64,000 nucleotides of DNA from Clostridiales bacterium (GTDB taxonomy: Bacteria; Bacillota; Clostridia; Monoglobales; Monoglobaceae). Position numbers and translations under genes: made by a program. Below are positions 49,658 to 57,680 of this stretch, piece by piece (the first letter of the stretch is position 1; each line of letters opens with the position of its first letter). The notes beneath the pieces were generated by a model, which saw only the letters and a program-made list of their open reading frames with translations, ran no database searches and was not told the DNA's origin. The stretch spans positions 11,388 through 75,387 of the forward strand of contig JAHZIG010000013.1 in assembly GCA_019419865.1 (NCBI GenBank), read 5' to 3'.

Positions 49658-51415
49658 TTATACTATCTTAGCGATACCCGCGTAAACCTGTCCTCTGTTG
49701 CCGTCTATTGTGATTATAGACTGATTCATTAAAACATTTGTCGCGTCTTTAGCGCCGCACAGAACGGGTATACCGAGCGTCATACCGACTATAGCGGCGT
49801 GAGATGTGAGGCCGGGAGCTTCGGTTATGATCGCTGAAGCTCTCTTCAACAAGCTGATAAGTTCGTTCGACGTTTCGGGTATTACAAGAATATCTCCGTC
49901 CTCAAAGTTTCTGACCGCCTCGGCTTTATTCTTAGCCACGCAGACCTTACCGCTTATGATCTTCGAGCCGATGCTGCTGCCCTGGAGCAGTACGTCGCCG
50001 ACCAATTGAACTTTAAGCAGGTTTGTCGTTCCGCTCACGCCGAGCGGAGCGCCGCCGGTCAATACGACCACGTCGCCCATATTAACGATGTCGGTCTTAT
50101 TTACGGCCAAATCTACCGCTTGTTCAAAAAGTTCGTCGCTGGTCTTCTTAGGCTCGGACATCAGCGGCAATACGCCCCATGATAGATTGAGCTGTCTCCA
50201 GGTCTTCTCGTTCATGACGCAGGCTATTATAGGACATACCGGTCTAAAACCTGAGATCTGTCTCGGAGTGTAACCGGATCTGCTGACCGTAACTATAGCC
50301 GCGGCCTCGATATCGTGCGCAGTCGCGCAGGACGAATGGCTAATCGCGTTCGACACGCTTCTGTTCGCGCTCAAATGCGTGTTTTCAAAGCGTTTTACAT
50401 AATCTATATTCTCCTCGGTCTTGACGCAGATCCTCGCCATGGTCTCAAGAGCGAGCACTGGGTAATCGCCGACCGCTGTCTCGCCGGATAGCATGACCGC
50501 CGAAGTGCCGTCGTAGACCGCGTTTGCTACGTCTGAGATCTCAGCTCTTGTAGGACGAGGATTATGAGTGATAGACTCGAGCATCTGAGTCGCCGTGATG
50601 ACCTTTTTACCCTCGGTATAGCAGCGTTTGATTATGCTCTTTTGAATAGCCGGCAGTTCGTCGAAAGATATCTCAACGCCCATATCGCCGCGGGCCACCA
50701 TTATGCCGTCGCTCACCTTAAGGATCGATTCGATGTTGTCTACGCCCTGACGATTCTCTATCTTTGCTATAATCTGAATATCTTCGCCGCCGTTGTTTTC
50801 CAATATGCGTTTGATATCCAAAACGTCGTACGCGGTTCTGACAAATGAAGCCGCTATAAAATCGAAATCATTTTCTATACCGAAAATTATATCGTCAATA
50901 TCCCTCTGGCTGACATAATCCATACTGAGTTCTACGTCGGGGACGTTGATGCTCTTATGGTTGCTTACGGGACCGCTGTTTAATACCTGGCAGATCACGT
51001 CCTTGCCGTCTATATTAACGACCTTCATCTCTATAAGACCGTCGTCGATCAGTATACGGTTACCGACGTTTACGTCTTTAGCGAGATTCGCGTACGTGAT
51101 AGAGGTTACTTCCTGATTGCCGACGATATCGTCGGGCGTGAGTCTGAATGTTTGTCCTTGCTCGAGAAAGATCTTTCCGTCTTCAAAATTTCCGGTTCTC
51201 ACTTCCGGTCCTTTTGTGTCCAGCAAAAGCGCGATCGGAAGATTAAGCTCTTCTCTCATTTTTTTCACGGCGTCGATCCTCACCTGATGATCTTCGTGGG
51301 TACCGTGCGAAAAATTTATTCTCGCCACGTTCATTCCGCTGAGCATCAGCTGTTTCAAAACTTTCGGATCGTCCGTCGCGGGTCCCATAGTACAAATAAT
51401 TTTCGTTTTTCTCAT
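49658..51415 (-). CDS. pyk: Pyruvate kinase
   Basis: The enzyme is 585 residues from the ATG at 51415 with GAGGAG upstream. It turns phosphoenolpyruvate and ADP into pyruvate and ATP. Clear sites are MRKTKIICTMGPATDDPKVL, the active-site FSHGTHEDH, MVARGDMGVE and ATQMLESITHNPRPTRAEIS. Beyond the usual length it carries the extra C-terminal PEP-utilising mobile domain (about 490-580, ending VLCGAKDATNVL then NRGQVYAG) with a catalytic-like TSHAAIVG, as in Bacillus and Clostridia enzymes. It follows the TRAP gene by one base. Confidence 0.97.
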   Translation of the reverse strand: MRKTKIICTMGPATDDPKVLKQLMLSGMNVARINFSHGTHEDHQVRIDAVKKMREELNLPIALLLDTKGPEVRTGNFEDGKIFLEQGQTFRLTPDDIVGNQEVTSITYANLAKDVNVGNRILIDDGLIEMKVVNIDGKDVICQVLNSGPVSNHKSINVPDVELSMDYVSQRDIDDIIFGIENDFDFIAASFVRTAYDVLDIKRILENNGGEDIQIIAKIENRQGVDNIESILKVSDGIMVARGDMGVEISFDELPAIQKSIIKRCYTEGKKVITATQMLESITHNPRPTRAEISDVANAVYDGTSAVMLSGETAVGDYPVLALETMARICVKTEENIDYVKRFENTHLSANRSVSNAISHSSCATAHDIEAAAIVTVSRSGYTPRQISGFRPVCPIIACVMNEKTWRQLNLSWGVLPLMSEPKKTSDELFEQAVDLAVNKTDIVNMGDVVVLTGGAPLGVSGTTNLLKVQLVGDVLLQGSSIGSKIISGKVCVAKNKAEAVRNFEDGDILVIPETSNELISLLKRASAIITEAPGLTSHAAIVGMTLGIPVLCGAKDATNVLMNQSIITIDGNRGQVYAGIAKIV

Positions 51416-51416
51416 A

Positions 51417-51647
51417 TTAATTCTCCTCGCCAATATTGATAATTCCCGTTTTTGTGTAAAGGGTAGCTTTTCCTCTGATTTTTATAGCGGACGTGTACTC
51501 GGTAAACTGAGCGAGATACGCCTCGCCCTTGCCGAGCTTTTCAGTATGATGAAACTTTGTATCGCGGCCTCTTGTGAGACCGATAATAGTCACGCCGTCC
51601 TCCTTAGCGACTATTGTAACATAATCGCCGCCGCTTACGTTATCCAT
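51417..51647 (-). CDS. mtrB: trp RNA-binding attenuation protein TRAP (MtrB)
   Basis: This 76-residue protein aligns without gaps to Bacillus MtrB. The core is DGVTIIGLTRGRDTKFHHTE and then LAQFTEYTSAIKIRG. All three RNA-contacting residues (Lys37, Lys56, Arg58) and the tryptophan-binding Thr25 and Thr49 sit at the same numbers. TRAP forms an 11-mer that binds GAG/UAG repeats when loaded with tryptophan. Here it lies in front of pyruvate kinase, not folE. Promoter at 51741-51769. Confidence 0.93.
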   Translation of the reverse strand: MDNVSGGDYVTIVAKEDGVTIIGLTRGRDTKFHHTEKLGKGEAYLAQFTEYTSAIKIRGKATLYTKTGIINIGEEN

Positions 51648-51950
51648 AATAGTATCCTTTCCTACGCTGTATTTAAGCCCGAAACCTATTTATAAGAATA
51701 AATTCGAGCGTTTACCAAAATTTGAAATTAAATCACAATAATTATATAATAATAGCGCCTAAATTGCAAGTTTTAATGTTAATATTTTGTAAGGATTTGT
51801 TTAAGAATATGCAAATTAATTTTATTAAAAATACGCATAAACTTCCCCCGGCGGTTTAAAAATCCGACCTGCACGCTTTTTAGCCGCGTTGACATTATCG
51901 GAATCTAATTCGAAAAATTGCTCTGTTATCTAAAAAAATATATCTGCGCC
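51648..51950. other. Intergenic region with the mtrB promoter
   Basis: The minus strand has TTGCAA (51764-51769), 17 bases, TATAAT (51741-51746), giving a leader of about 90 bases without a GAG/UAG repeat array that would suggest TRAP autoregulation. The rest is AT-rich with no gene. Confidence 0.55.
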
Positions 51951-52478
51951 CTAATCGCCTACGCGCTTAAAATAATACCAATTATCTATCGATAATTCTT
52001 TTAACTCAGTATCGCCGTTATAGGTTATTTCCGGATTATCATATTTACAATATAATAATCCGCAACTCGAATCAAGCGACGACCATCTCGTAAACCTAAC
52101 ATAATTGTTTTCTTTGAATATATGTTCGATTTTTTCATTTTTAAAATCGTCTAAAATATCCAAAATTTCAGCGTTATCTATCTCGTTTGCTTTACCGTTA
52201 ACATAGCCGTCTTCCTGTTCGTAATAATATGTCAATCTGTGCGGATCGGATGAATCCCATCTTATATAATCGCACTCGAAACCGCCTATGTATTCGCCTA
52301 CATATGATAGCTCACTGTAGTTCTCTGTTAAAATATTTTCAATTTGCCGAACGCTTGGCATAAATATAGAATCGCTTCCCAATAAAGGCGATATTTTGCA
52401 TATAAGTATACCTATTATGACGACTGCAACAGTAACTGTAATAATAATTATAATTCCGGCCAGCTTTACATACCTCAT
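51951..52478 (-). CDS. Uncharacterised membrane-anchored protein 1
   Basis: This 175-residue protein has one N-terminal membrane span (about 6-27, LAGIIIIITVTVAVVIIGIL). The outer domain has FECDYIRWDSSDPHRLTYYY and acidic ends. No family is recognised. It is the first of three small genes of the same plan: N-terminal anchor and outer beta-rich part. Their DNA is noticeably AT-richer than the housekeeping genes around them. Confidence 0.65.
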   Translation of the reverse strand: MRYVKLAGIIIIITVTVAVVIIGILICKISPLLGSDSIFMPSVRQIENILTENYSELSYVGEYIGGFECDYIRWDSSDPHRLTYYYEQEDGYVNGKANEIDNAEILDILDDFKNEKIEHIFKENNYVRFTRWSSLDSSCGLLYCKYDNPEITYNGDTELKELSIDNWYYFKRVGD

Positions 52479-52519
52479 GCTTTATCAAACCTTTCTGCAT
52501 ATATAAAATTTATATCGTC

Positions 52520-53128
52520 TCATTTATTGGATACTATTTCTCCATCTGAAATTCTGAAAACAATCTCATGTCTTCCCATGCCGACGTACTTTTGTCCGTT
52601 ACTGTGTCCATAACCATCGCTGTAATAAGTAAGCTTAACTAAACTATTATACATTTGATTATAAATTTCACTGTCGGATATGTTATCGATTTTAACTATA
52701 ATCCACTGTCTCAAACCGTCTTCAAAACTTGGTTCAACATGTTTGAAATATGTGCCGTCTCCGGTGTTATATCCAACTATTATATTTTCAATCTTCTCAC
52801 TAAAAAGCGGATAAAATCTTAGATCGTGCATTGTTGTTTTATCAGACTGATTGTAAATTGTATAATCAATACATATCTTTCTATAACTTGCCCTATCATT
52901 TTCTAAACTACTAATTATATCTTTATCTAAATTGCAATTAAAAAATCCGCCTACTAACGCTATATTGTTAACTTCAGTTTCTGACAAAACATCTATCGAA
53001 ACTTTTGGAGGACCAACTATAACTTGTGTATTTCGTGAATTATTAAAATTGATTTTATACATTGTTATCTGTGAAACAACAATGCATAGAACCGCTATTA
53101 CTACGATTATCTTTATAACTTTCTTCAT
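52520..53128 (-). CDS. Uncharacterised membrane-anchored protein 2
   Basis: From the ATG at 53128 with GGGGGCG upstream this is a 202-residue protein. A longer frame reads into non-coding sequence. An N-terminal span (about 4-25, VIKIIVVIAVLCIVVSQITM) precedes an outer domain with a repeated YNQSDKTTMHDLRFYPLFSE type of sequence and DGLRQWIIVKIDNISDSEIY. It may be a small Ig-like, DUF4352-type domain. Function unknown. Confidence 0.6.
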   Translation of the reverse strand: MKKVIKIIVVIAVLCIVVSQITMYKINFNNSRNTQVIVGPPKVSIDVLSETEVNNIALVGGFFNCNLDKDIISSLENDRASYRKICIDYTIYNQSDKTTMHDLRFYPLFSEKIENIIVGYNTGDGTYFKHVEPSFEDGLRQWIIVKIDNISDSEIYNQMYNSLVKLTYYSDGYGHSNGQKYVGMGRHEIVFRISDGEIVSNK

Positions 53129-53199
53129 ATTGACGCGCCCCCTGTAAACGCATACGTTAACAAGTAGATTTATATGATCTTTTATTAAAAAATCCCGCT

Positions 53200-53646
53200 C
53201 TAAGCCGCGTCGACAATGCTCAGCCAACTGAGCGGCGATATATAATAAAGCTCCGAACTTCTTATGATATTTTCAGACGAATCTGTTTCGGATATCCGAG
53301 CCTGTATAGAAACCATGTACATCTTTACCGCGCCGCCGTCTTGCATATTTATACTGATCGTCGTTGTGAAATCTCGCGTCCCAAATTGTTCGTCGGCAGT
53401 TCTATATAGCCTTATTTTTTTCAATTTGTCTATATATCTCTCTATCTGAGGCGCCTCGGTTATCGATTTTCTGATCGTATCGTCGCGGGATCCAAACAAA
53501 CCGTTCGTGACAATTTCTACGCTCTCAACGTTCTCATAATTTATATCAAGGATTATACTTTCGCTCGCGCCGCTTAAGCTAAATACAAGAACGGCTGATA
53601 TTATAACGCTTAGCAATATTATCGTTATTATGGCTTTCTTTTTCAT
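53200..53646 (-). CDS. Uncharacterised membrane-anchored protein 3
   Basis: From the ATG at 53646 with AGAGAGGCG upstream this is a 148-residue protein. It has a lysine-rich start, a membrane span (about 5-23, AIITIILLSVIISAVLVFSL) and an outer part of strands (NYENVESVEIVTNGLFGSRD). No relative is recognised. It lies 72 bases before protein 2 and probably heads a three-gene unit. No clear promoter is seen. Confidence 0.6.
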   Translation of the reverse strand: MKKKAIITIILLSVIISAVLVFSLSGASESIILDINYENVESVEIVTNGLFGSRDDTIRKSITEAPQIERYIDKLKKIRLYRTADEQFGTRDFTTTISINMQDGGAVKMYMVSIQARISETDSSENIIRSSELYYISPLSWLSIVDAA

Positions 53647-54035
53647 ATTTACACGCCTCTCTGAAAGATATGATCGATACCAACTCGTCAACTATTCTCT
53701 GTTATAACTATCTAAAACGACCAATTACAAGTTTAAATAATATTATCAAGATCGCGCTTTAAAGTTCGTTTTAATATATTCTAAGTATACCACGACCGCT
53801 GATATATTTCAATATTTTTTCGTAGATATTTTATATAAATCATAATCTCGCACCTATTTTTTATAATCGATCGGCGGATTTATCGCGTAAAAATGAAATG
53901 TTTCAGAATTAAAAAATGTAAAACCAAATTCCACGGGCGGCGGATAAGCTTGCCGCGCGCAGATCATAATGCACGGATACATTTCGCATATCGCAAATAA
54001 AAAACCGCGCCCAAAAGGACGCGGGATAGTTCAAA
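53647..54035. other. AT-rich intergenic region after rpsR
   Basis: This 389-base stretch has the rpsR terminator at its right end and otherwise no gene. Several T- and A-tracts occur, but no -10/-35 pair could be fixed for the gene at 53646. Confidence 0.45.
54002..54024 (-). terminator. Terminator of the rpsF-ssb-rpsR operon
   Basis: CCGCGTCC and GGGCGCGG pair around TTTT, followed by TTTTTTATTT on the minus strand. Confidence 0.85.
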
Positions 54036-54284
54036 TTAGTCGGATGTATAAGGAAGCAGAGCTACCTGTCTCGCTCTCTTTATAGCGACCGTAAGCTGTC
54101 TCTGATGCTTAGCGCAGCAACCGCTTATACGTCTCGGCAATATCTTAGCGCGCTCGGTCACGTATCTTCTGAGCTTAGCTACATCTTTGTAATCGATATG
54201 GTCTACTTTATCAACACAGAACGAGCAAACTTTTCTCTTAGGACGTCTGCCGCGCGGTCTGTCTTGTCTTTTTTCTTCAGCCAT
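54036..54284 (-). CDS. rpsR: 30S ribosomal protein S18
   Basis: The 82-residue basic protein has the zinc-type S18 pattern: [20 protein letters not shown] near 18-37 and [20 protein letters not shown] near 53-72, ending ALLPYTSD. It binds the central domain of 16S rRNA with S6. Last gene of the rpsF-ssb-rpsR operon, with ATAGGAGG upstream. The cysteines suggest a zinc-binding (C+) form. Confidence 0.97.
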   Translation of the reverse strand: MAEEKRQDRPRGRRPKRKVCSFCVDKVDHIDYKDVAKLRRYVTERAKILPRRISGCCAKHQRQLTVAIKRARQVALLPYTSD

Positions 54285-54312
54285 TACTATTTTCCTCCTA
54301 TCAATTCAAATT

Positions 54313-54819
54313 TTAAAACGGAAGGTCGTCGTCCGTATCGGACAGCGGGATAAAATCATCCACGCCCAAATCGTCCGGCATCGACTGATTATCAGGAGCG
54401 CTGTTATAACCCGAATTGTTGTTATACGCGGGCGCAGAGTAGTTGTTGTTTGAACCGTAGTTCTGAGCCGGCGCGCTGTAGCCGCCGCCCATGTTCGCTT
54501 CTCTGCTCTTTCTGGTCTCGCCGAAGCTTACCTCGCTCGCTACCACCTCGGTAGCGTAATTGCGTTTTCCGTCCTGACCTTCCCAACTTCTTGTAGAGAT
54601 ACGACCTATAACTATTATCATCATACCTTTGGTAAAGTACTTTGATACGAACTCGGCCGTAGCGTTCCACGCCGTACAGTTGATAAAATCGGTCTGTCTG
54701 TTCTCGCCGTAGCCGTTGTCTATCGCTACGGTAAAGCTGACTACCGGTCTGCCTGTGCCGGTGTGTCTCAGTTCTGGATCTCTTGTAAGACGACCCATAA
54801 GGATTGCTTTATTGATCAT
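54313..54819 (-). CDS. ssb: Single-stranded DNA-binding protein
   Basis: The 168-residue SSB has the OB fold (MINKAILMGRLTRDPELRHT at the start, then FINCTAWNATAEFVSKYFTK), a Gly/Asn/Tyr-rich linker (about 110-150) and the acidic DDDLPF tip that recruits partner proteins. It protects single-stranded DNA in replication and repair. It is three bases from rpsF and 29 bases from rpsR, the usual operon order. Confidence 0.97.
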   Translation of the reverse strand: MINKAILMGRLTRDPELRHTGTGRPVVSFTVAIDNGYGENRQTDFINCTAWNATAEFVSKYFTKGMMIIVIGRISTRSWEGQDGKRNYATEVVASEVSFGETRKSREANMGGGYSAPAQNYGSNNNYSAPAYNNNSGYNSAPDNQSMPDDLGVDDFIPLSDTDDDLPF

Positions 54820-54821
54820 GA

Positions 54822-55121
54822 TTAATCCTCCTCGCGTCTAACGACGATGTCTCTTAAAACGCCGTCCGTTATACCGTAAACACGTTCCAACTCTTTCGGG
54901 AACTCCGGACCGGATTTGAAGTTGATCAAAACATAATAACCCTCGTTCATGAAATTGATAGGATAAGCGAGTCTGCGTTTTCCCCATTCGTCAACGCTCT
55001 CGATCTCTCCGTGCTTTTCAATCAATGACTTGAACTTTTCAACCAAAGAAGCTATCTCTTCTTCCGTTTTAGTAACATCTAAAACCATGATGGTCTCGTA
55101 CTTATTGATGTGTTCCGCCAT
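54822..55121 (-). CDS. rpsF: 30S ribosomal protein S6
   Basis: The 99-residue protein begins with the S6 pattern INKYETIMVLDVTKTEEEIA, then VDEWGKRRLAYPINFMNEGY near residues 40-59, and ends with RVYGITDGVLRDIVVRREED. S6 pairs with S18 in the 30S platform. GAAGGAGGTG is an ideal ribosome site. It opens the operon. Confidence 0.97.
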   Translation of the reverse strand: MAEHINKYETIMVLDVTKTEEEIASLVEKFKSLIEKHGEIESVDEWGKRRLAYPINFMNEGYYVLINFKSGPEFPKELERVYGITDGVLRDIVVRREED

Positions 55122-55430
55122 TATAAAGTCACCTCCTTCTGGACTCAGACCCTCATACTTTGATGAGAGTAAGGAATAATTATACTAAAACGTACCCGAA
55201 TAGTATATTATAACAAAAAAAATATGTCAAGTGATTTTTGATAAATTTTTAGTATGTTTTTTGCACAATAATGGCCGCTGCGTTTTCGGCCTCAGCTGGC
55301 GCTTTTTGCCCACGGAGTTTTAGGGTATAACCACGAATAATCTATCGGCTAACCGGCTCTTATGCTTGTCCGGATAAGACAAAGCTCTCGGTTGCAATAA
55401 GCGTCGCCTACCGCAGCCGGATAAGTGAAT
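55122..55430. promoter_or_regulatory. Promoter and leader of the rpsF operon
   Basis: The minus strand has TTGACA (55225-55230), 17 bases, TATACT (55202-55207). The leader to the ATG (about 75 bases) can form a hairpin of CTCTCAT / ATGAGGG type, which could be an S6-S18 feedback site. I did not verify the known leader structure. The rest of the 309-base region (55261-55430) has no gene. Confidence 0.6.
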
Positions 55431-56018
55431 TTAGTCCATATCATCAAGATATGATTCGGTAGAGATATAAACCACTTCTCCGTTATTCTTATTTAAGCAC
55501 ACTCTACGCGTTTCTATACCAAGACCACCTACAAACCAAACTCTTCCATCTTTATATTTCATTTCTTGAGAAACATTCCAAACATTTTCTCTCTCTACAT
55601 AAATGACGTCTAAATAATAAATCCTATCTTCCGTCTCGTATTCCACCGGTTCGCCGATATACTTCTCCAGAATAGTTTTTCCGACGGCCAAAGCGGTCTC
55701 TTCGTCCGGGATAACGCCTTCTTCCTTATATTCGGTCTCGTCCGAAACAGGCGCTTGTTTGTTATACATATCCACGTTTATCTCCCTGTTTTCTTCATCC
55801 CACTCTATCGGGATACCGAGATTGTCGCACATATCCCTCACGGACACATATACGCGATCTTCGCTTTCATATATTGGATACTGCATCTGAGCGTCGTTAG
55901 GCCCGAATTTTATGTTATAGCCGACTTCCTCGAATATTCCGCTGCCGAAAGCCAACGTTGAAAGCGTGAGCGTCGCCAGCGCCGCCGCGGCTGTTACTAT
56001 CGTTTTTCTTTTGTTCAT
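55431..56018 (-). CDS. Stalk-domain protein with NTF2-like immunity domain, copy A
   Basis: This 195-residue exported protein has a signal peptide (about 1-25) and a Cu-amine-oxidase-N-like stalk (SEDRVYVSVRDMCDNLGIPI near 52-71). Its C-terminal domain (IPDEETALAVGKTILEKYIG onward, ending CLNKNNGEVVYISTE) resembles NTF2-fold immunity proteins. A nearly identical copy lies upstream (56052-56642). Their first 140 or so residues match and the C-terminal parts diverge sharply. GGGGAGAG precedes the ATG. Confidence 0.72.
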   Translation of the reverse strand: MNKRKTIVTAAAALATLTLSTLAFGSGIFEEVGYNIKFGPNDAQMQYPIYESEDRVYVSVRDMCDNLGIPIEWDEENREINVDMYNKQAPVSDETEYKEEGVIPDEETALAVGKTILEKYIGEPVEYETEDRIYYLDVIYVERENVWNVSQEMKYKDGRVWFVGGLGIETRRVCLNKNNGEVVYISTESYLDDMD

Positions 56019-56041
56019 GTTATCTCTCCCCTTTGTTTTTT
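55631..56041. repeat. Direct repeat, copy A (partner 56255-56665)
   Basis: About 410 bases covering the 5' flank and first two thirds of the stalk gene are nearly identical to 56255-56665 at an offset of 624 bases. Only about a dozen differences are seen by eye. It marks a recent tandem duplication or gene conversion. Confidence 0.8.
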
Positions 56042-56051
56042 ATAGTTGGTT

Positions 56052-56642
56052 TCAATCAAATATATCGTATAACGAACTATCTCCGCCTAAGTATAATACC
56101 TCCCCGGTGCTTTTACTAATAGAAATATTCAATGGTTCTACATTTTCGCCTGTCAAAGACCAACCGCCTCCATTCTTATAATCAAAGTACTGCACCATTC
56201 TCCAAGCGTTATATTGTTCCAAAAACTCAACATCAAGATAATATATCTTGTCATCCGTCTCGTATTCCACCGGTTCGCCGATATACTTCTCCAGAATAGT
56301 TTTTCCGACGGTCAAAGCGGTCTCTTCGTCCGGGATAACGCCCTCTTCCTTATATTCGGTCTCGTCCGAAACAGGCGTTTTTTTGTTATACATATCCACG
56401 TTTATTTCCCTGTTTTCTTCATCCCACTTTATCGGGATACCGAGATTGTCGCACATATCCCTCACGGACACATATACCCGATCTTCGCTTTCATATATCG
56501 GATATTGCATCTGAGCGTCGTTGGGCCCGAATTTTATGTTATAGCCGACTTCCTCGAATATCCCGCTGCCGAAAGCCAGAGTTGAAAGCGTGAGCGTCGC
56601 CAGCGCCGCCGCGGTTGTCGCTATCGTTTTCCTTTTGTTCAT
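56052..56642 (-). CDS. Stalk-domain protein with NTF2-like immunity domain, copy B
   Basis: This 196-residue paralogue of copy A has the same signal peptide, stalk and start of the NTF2-like domain. The last 55 residues differ (FLEQYNAWRMVQYFDYKNGG and STGEVLYLGGDSSL against copy A). The start and ribosome site are the same as in copy A. The two lie 33 bases apart and probably form one transcript. No toxin partner is seen. Confidence 0.72.
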   Translation of the reverse strand: MNKRKTIATTAAALATLTLSTLAFGSGIFEEVGYNIKFGPNDAQMQYPIYESEDRVYVSVRDMCDNLGIPIKWDEENREINVDMYNKKTPVSDETEYKEEGVIPDEETALTVGKTILEKYIGEPVEYETDDKIYYLDVEFLEQYNAWRMVQYFDYKNGGGWSLTGENVEPLNISISKSTGEVLYLGGDSSLYDIFD

Positions 56643-56665
56643 GTTATCTCTCCCCTTTGTTTTTC
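56255..56665. repeat. Direct repeat, copy B (partner 55631-56041)
   Basis: Second copy of the tandem duplicate, including the ribosome site region. The sequence to the left of 56255 is unlike the sequence to the left of copy A, which gives the abrupt divergence of the two protein C-termini. Confidence 0.8.
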
Positions 56666-56695
56666 ATATAATATTCTCTAATTATTTTTCAATTT

Positions 56696-57568
56696 TTAAA
56701 CGATCGAAACATTAATACGTGCGCTTGCGCTATCAAGTTCTATCTCGACGCGATCGCCGTAGAAAAATCTTAAAATACTGCTTATGCGAGTTCTGTCCAG
56801 AACAATTCTGTCGTCTTTCCAAACGCACGGCTCGTTAGCTAAGCTGTTTCCTGTGATGAAATATTTTTTATCGCCCGACATATCGTACGCTTGCAAAGTA
56901 TCGTCCGGATTAATTATGATTTTAAGAGTTTCGCTTCCCGAAGTAATTACGGCCGCGTTCTCGTCGTCTATCCAATCGACGGTCAAACCCAAACTTTCGG
57001 CGACGCTTCTGAGCGAGATCAGCGCCCCGGTATATCTGATAGTCGCATGATCCATTCGCGCCTCGGCGCCGTTTATGTAGACTGCCGCGTCTTTTTCCGA
57101 AAATTGCGATTTTGCTTCTTCGGGCGTCAACAGGTTATAGGCGTAGTCGTAGTTTTCATCCAAATAACTTGCCGCTATATAAAAACCGTCCGAGGTATCG
57201 ATCCAAACAAGGTAAGTAAAGCCAAAATCATACTGGGTGTAAACGGTAAAGGGTTTGTACTCTTTAATAGCAGCTTCAGGATTACGATCGGAAACGGCTT
57301 TTGTGATTTGAGCCTCCGAATAGACATAATTTATCAATTCATCCGCGATTATAAAAGCGCCGTCAATATTGACCGCTTCGTCGTATTCGTACTTATCCGA
57401 CCCGACGTCGCCGAGCGAATAAAAATCGCAGCCCGAGGACAGTAACAGATCGAAATCGGATTCGTAAAGTCTGTAAATTTCGAGAGTATCGTCTGCAAAC
57501 GCTTGCGCGGAGCAAAGACAAAAACTACATAGAATAGTAATACAGAAAACAAAAATTAATTTTTTCAT
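56696..57568 (-). CDS. Exported stalk-domain protein
   Basis: From the ATG at 57568 this is a 290-residue protein with a signal peptide (about 1-24, FVFCITILCSFCLCSAQAFA). The N-terminal region (about 25-165) is of unknown fold, and two Cu-amine-oxidase-like stalk repeats form the end (YINGAEARMDHATIRYTGAL near 168, then SLRSVAESLGLTVDWIDDEN). Such stalk domains are common on exported Clostridia proteins. The preceding leader has a promoter and a hairpin. Confidence 0.75.
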   Translation of the reverse strand: MKKLIFVFCITILCSFCLCSAQAFADDTLEIYRLYESDFDLLLSSGCDFYSLGDVGSDKYEYDEAVNIDGAFIIADELINYVYSEAQITKAVSDRNPEAAIKEYKPFTVYTQYDFGFTYLVWIDTSDGFYIAASYLDENYDYAYNLLTPEEAKSQFSEKDAAVYINGAEARMDHATIRYTGALISLRSVAESLGLTVDWIDDENAAVITSGSETLKIIINPDDTLQAYDMSGDKKYFITGNSLANEPCVWKDDRIVLDRTRISSILRFFYGDRVEIELDSASARINVSIV

Positions 57569-57594
57569 GATCATTCACCCATAAAATTTATTTT

Positions 57595-57658
57595 AGAGAG
57601 CGTTTCCGGCCAAGAAAACGCCCTCTTTTATATTACCATAAAATATTTTTTCGGTCAA
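57595..57658 (-). promoter_or_regulatory. Promoter and leader hairpin of the stalk gene at 57568
   Basis: TTGACC (57653-57658), 17 bases, TAATAT (57630-57635) on the minus strand. Just after the start is a hairpin with arms 57595-57605 and 57616-57626 (one mismatch) but no T-run. It may stabilise the RNA. Confidence 0.55.
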
Positions 57659-57680
57659 CCCCAATATTTTAAGCGACCTC

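Noticed and set aside
55122..55201. Confirmed S6-S18 leader RNA structure
   Set aside because: A hairpin is visible but I could not match the known motif by eye, so only a promoter and leader are annotated.
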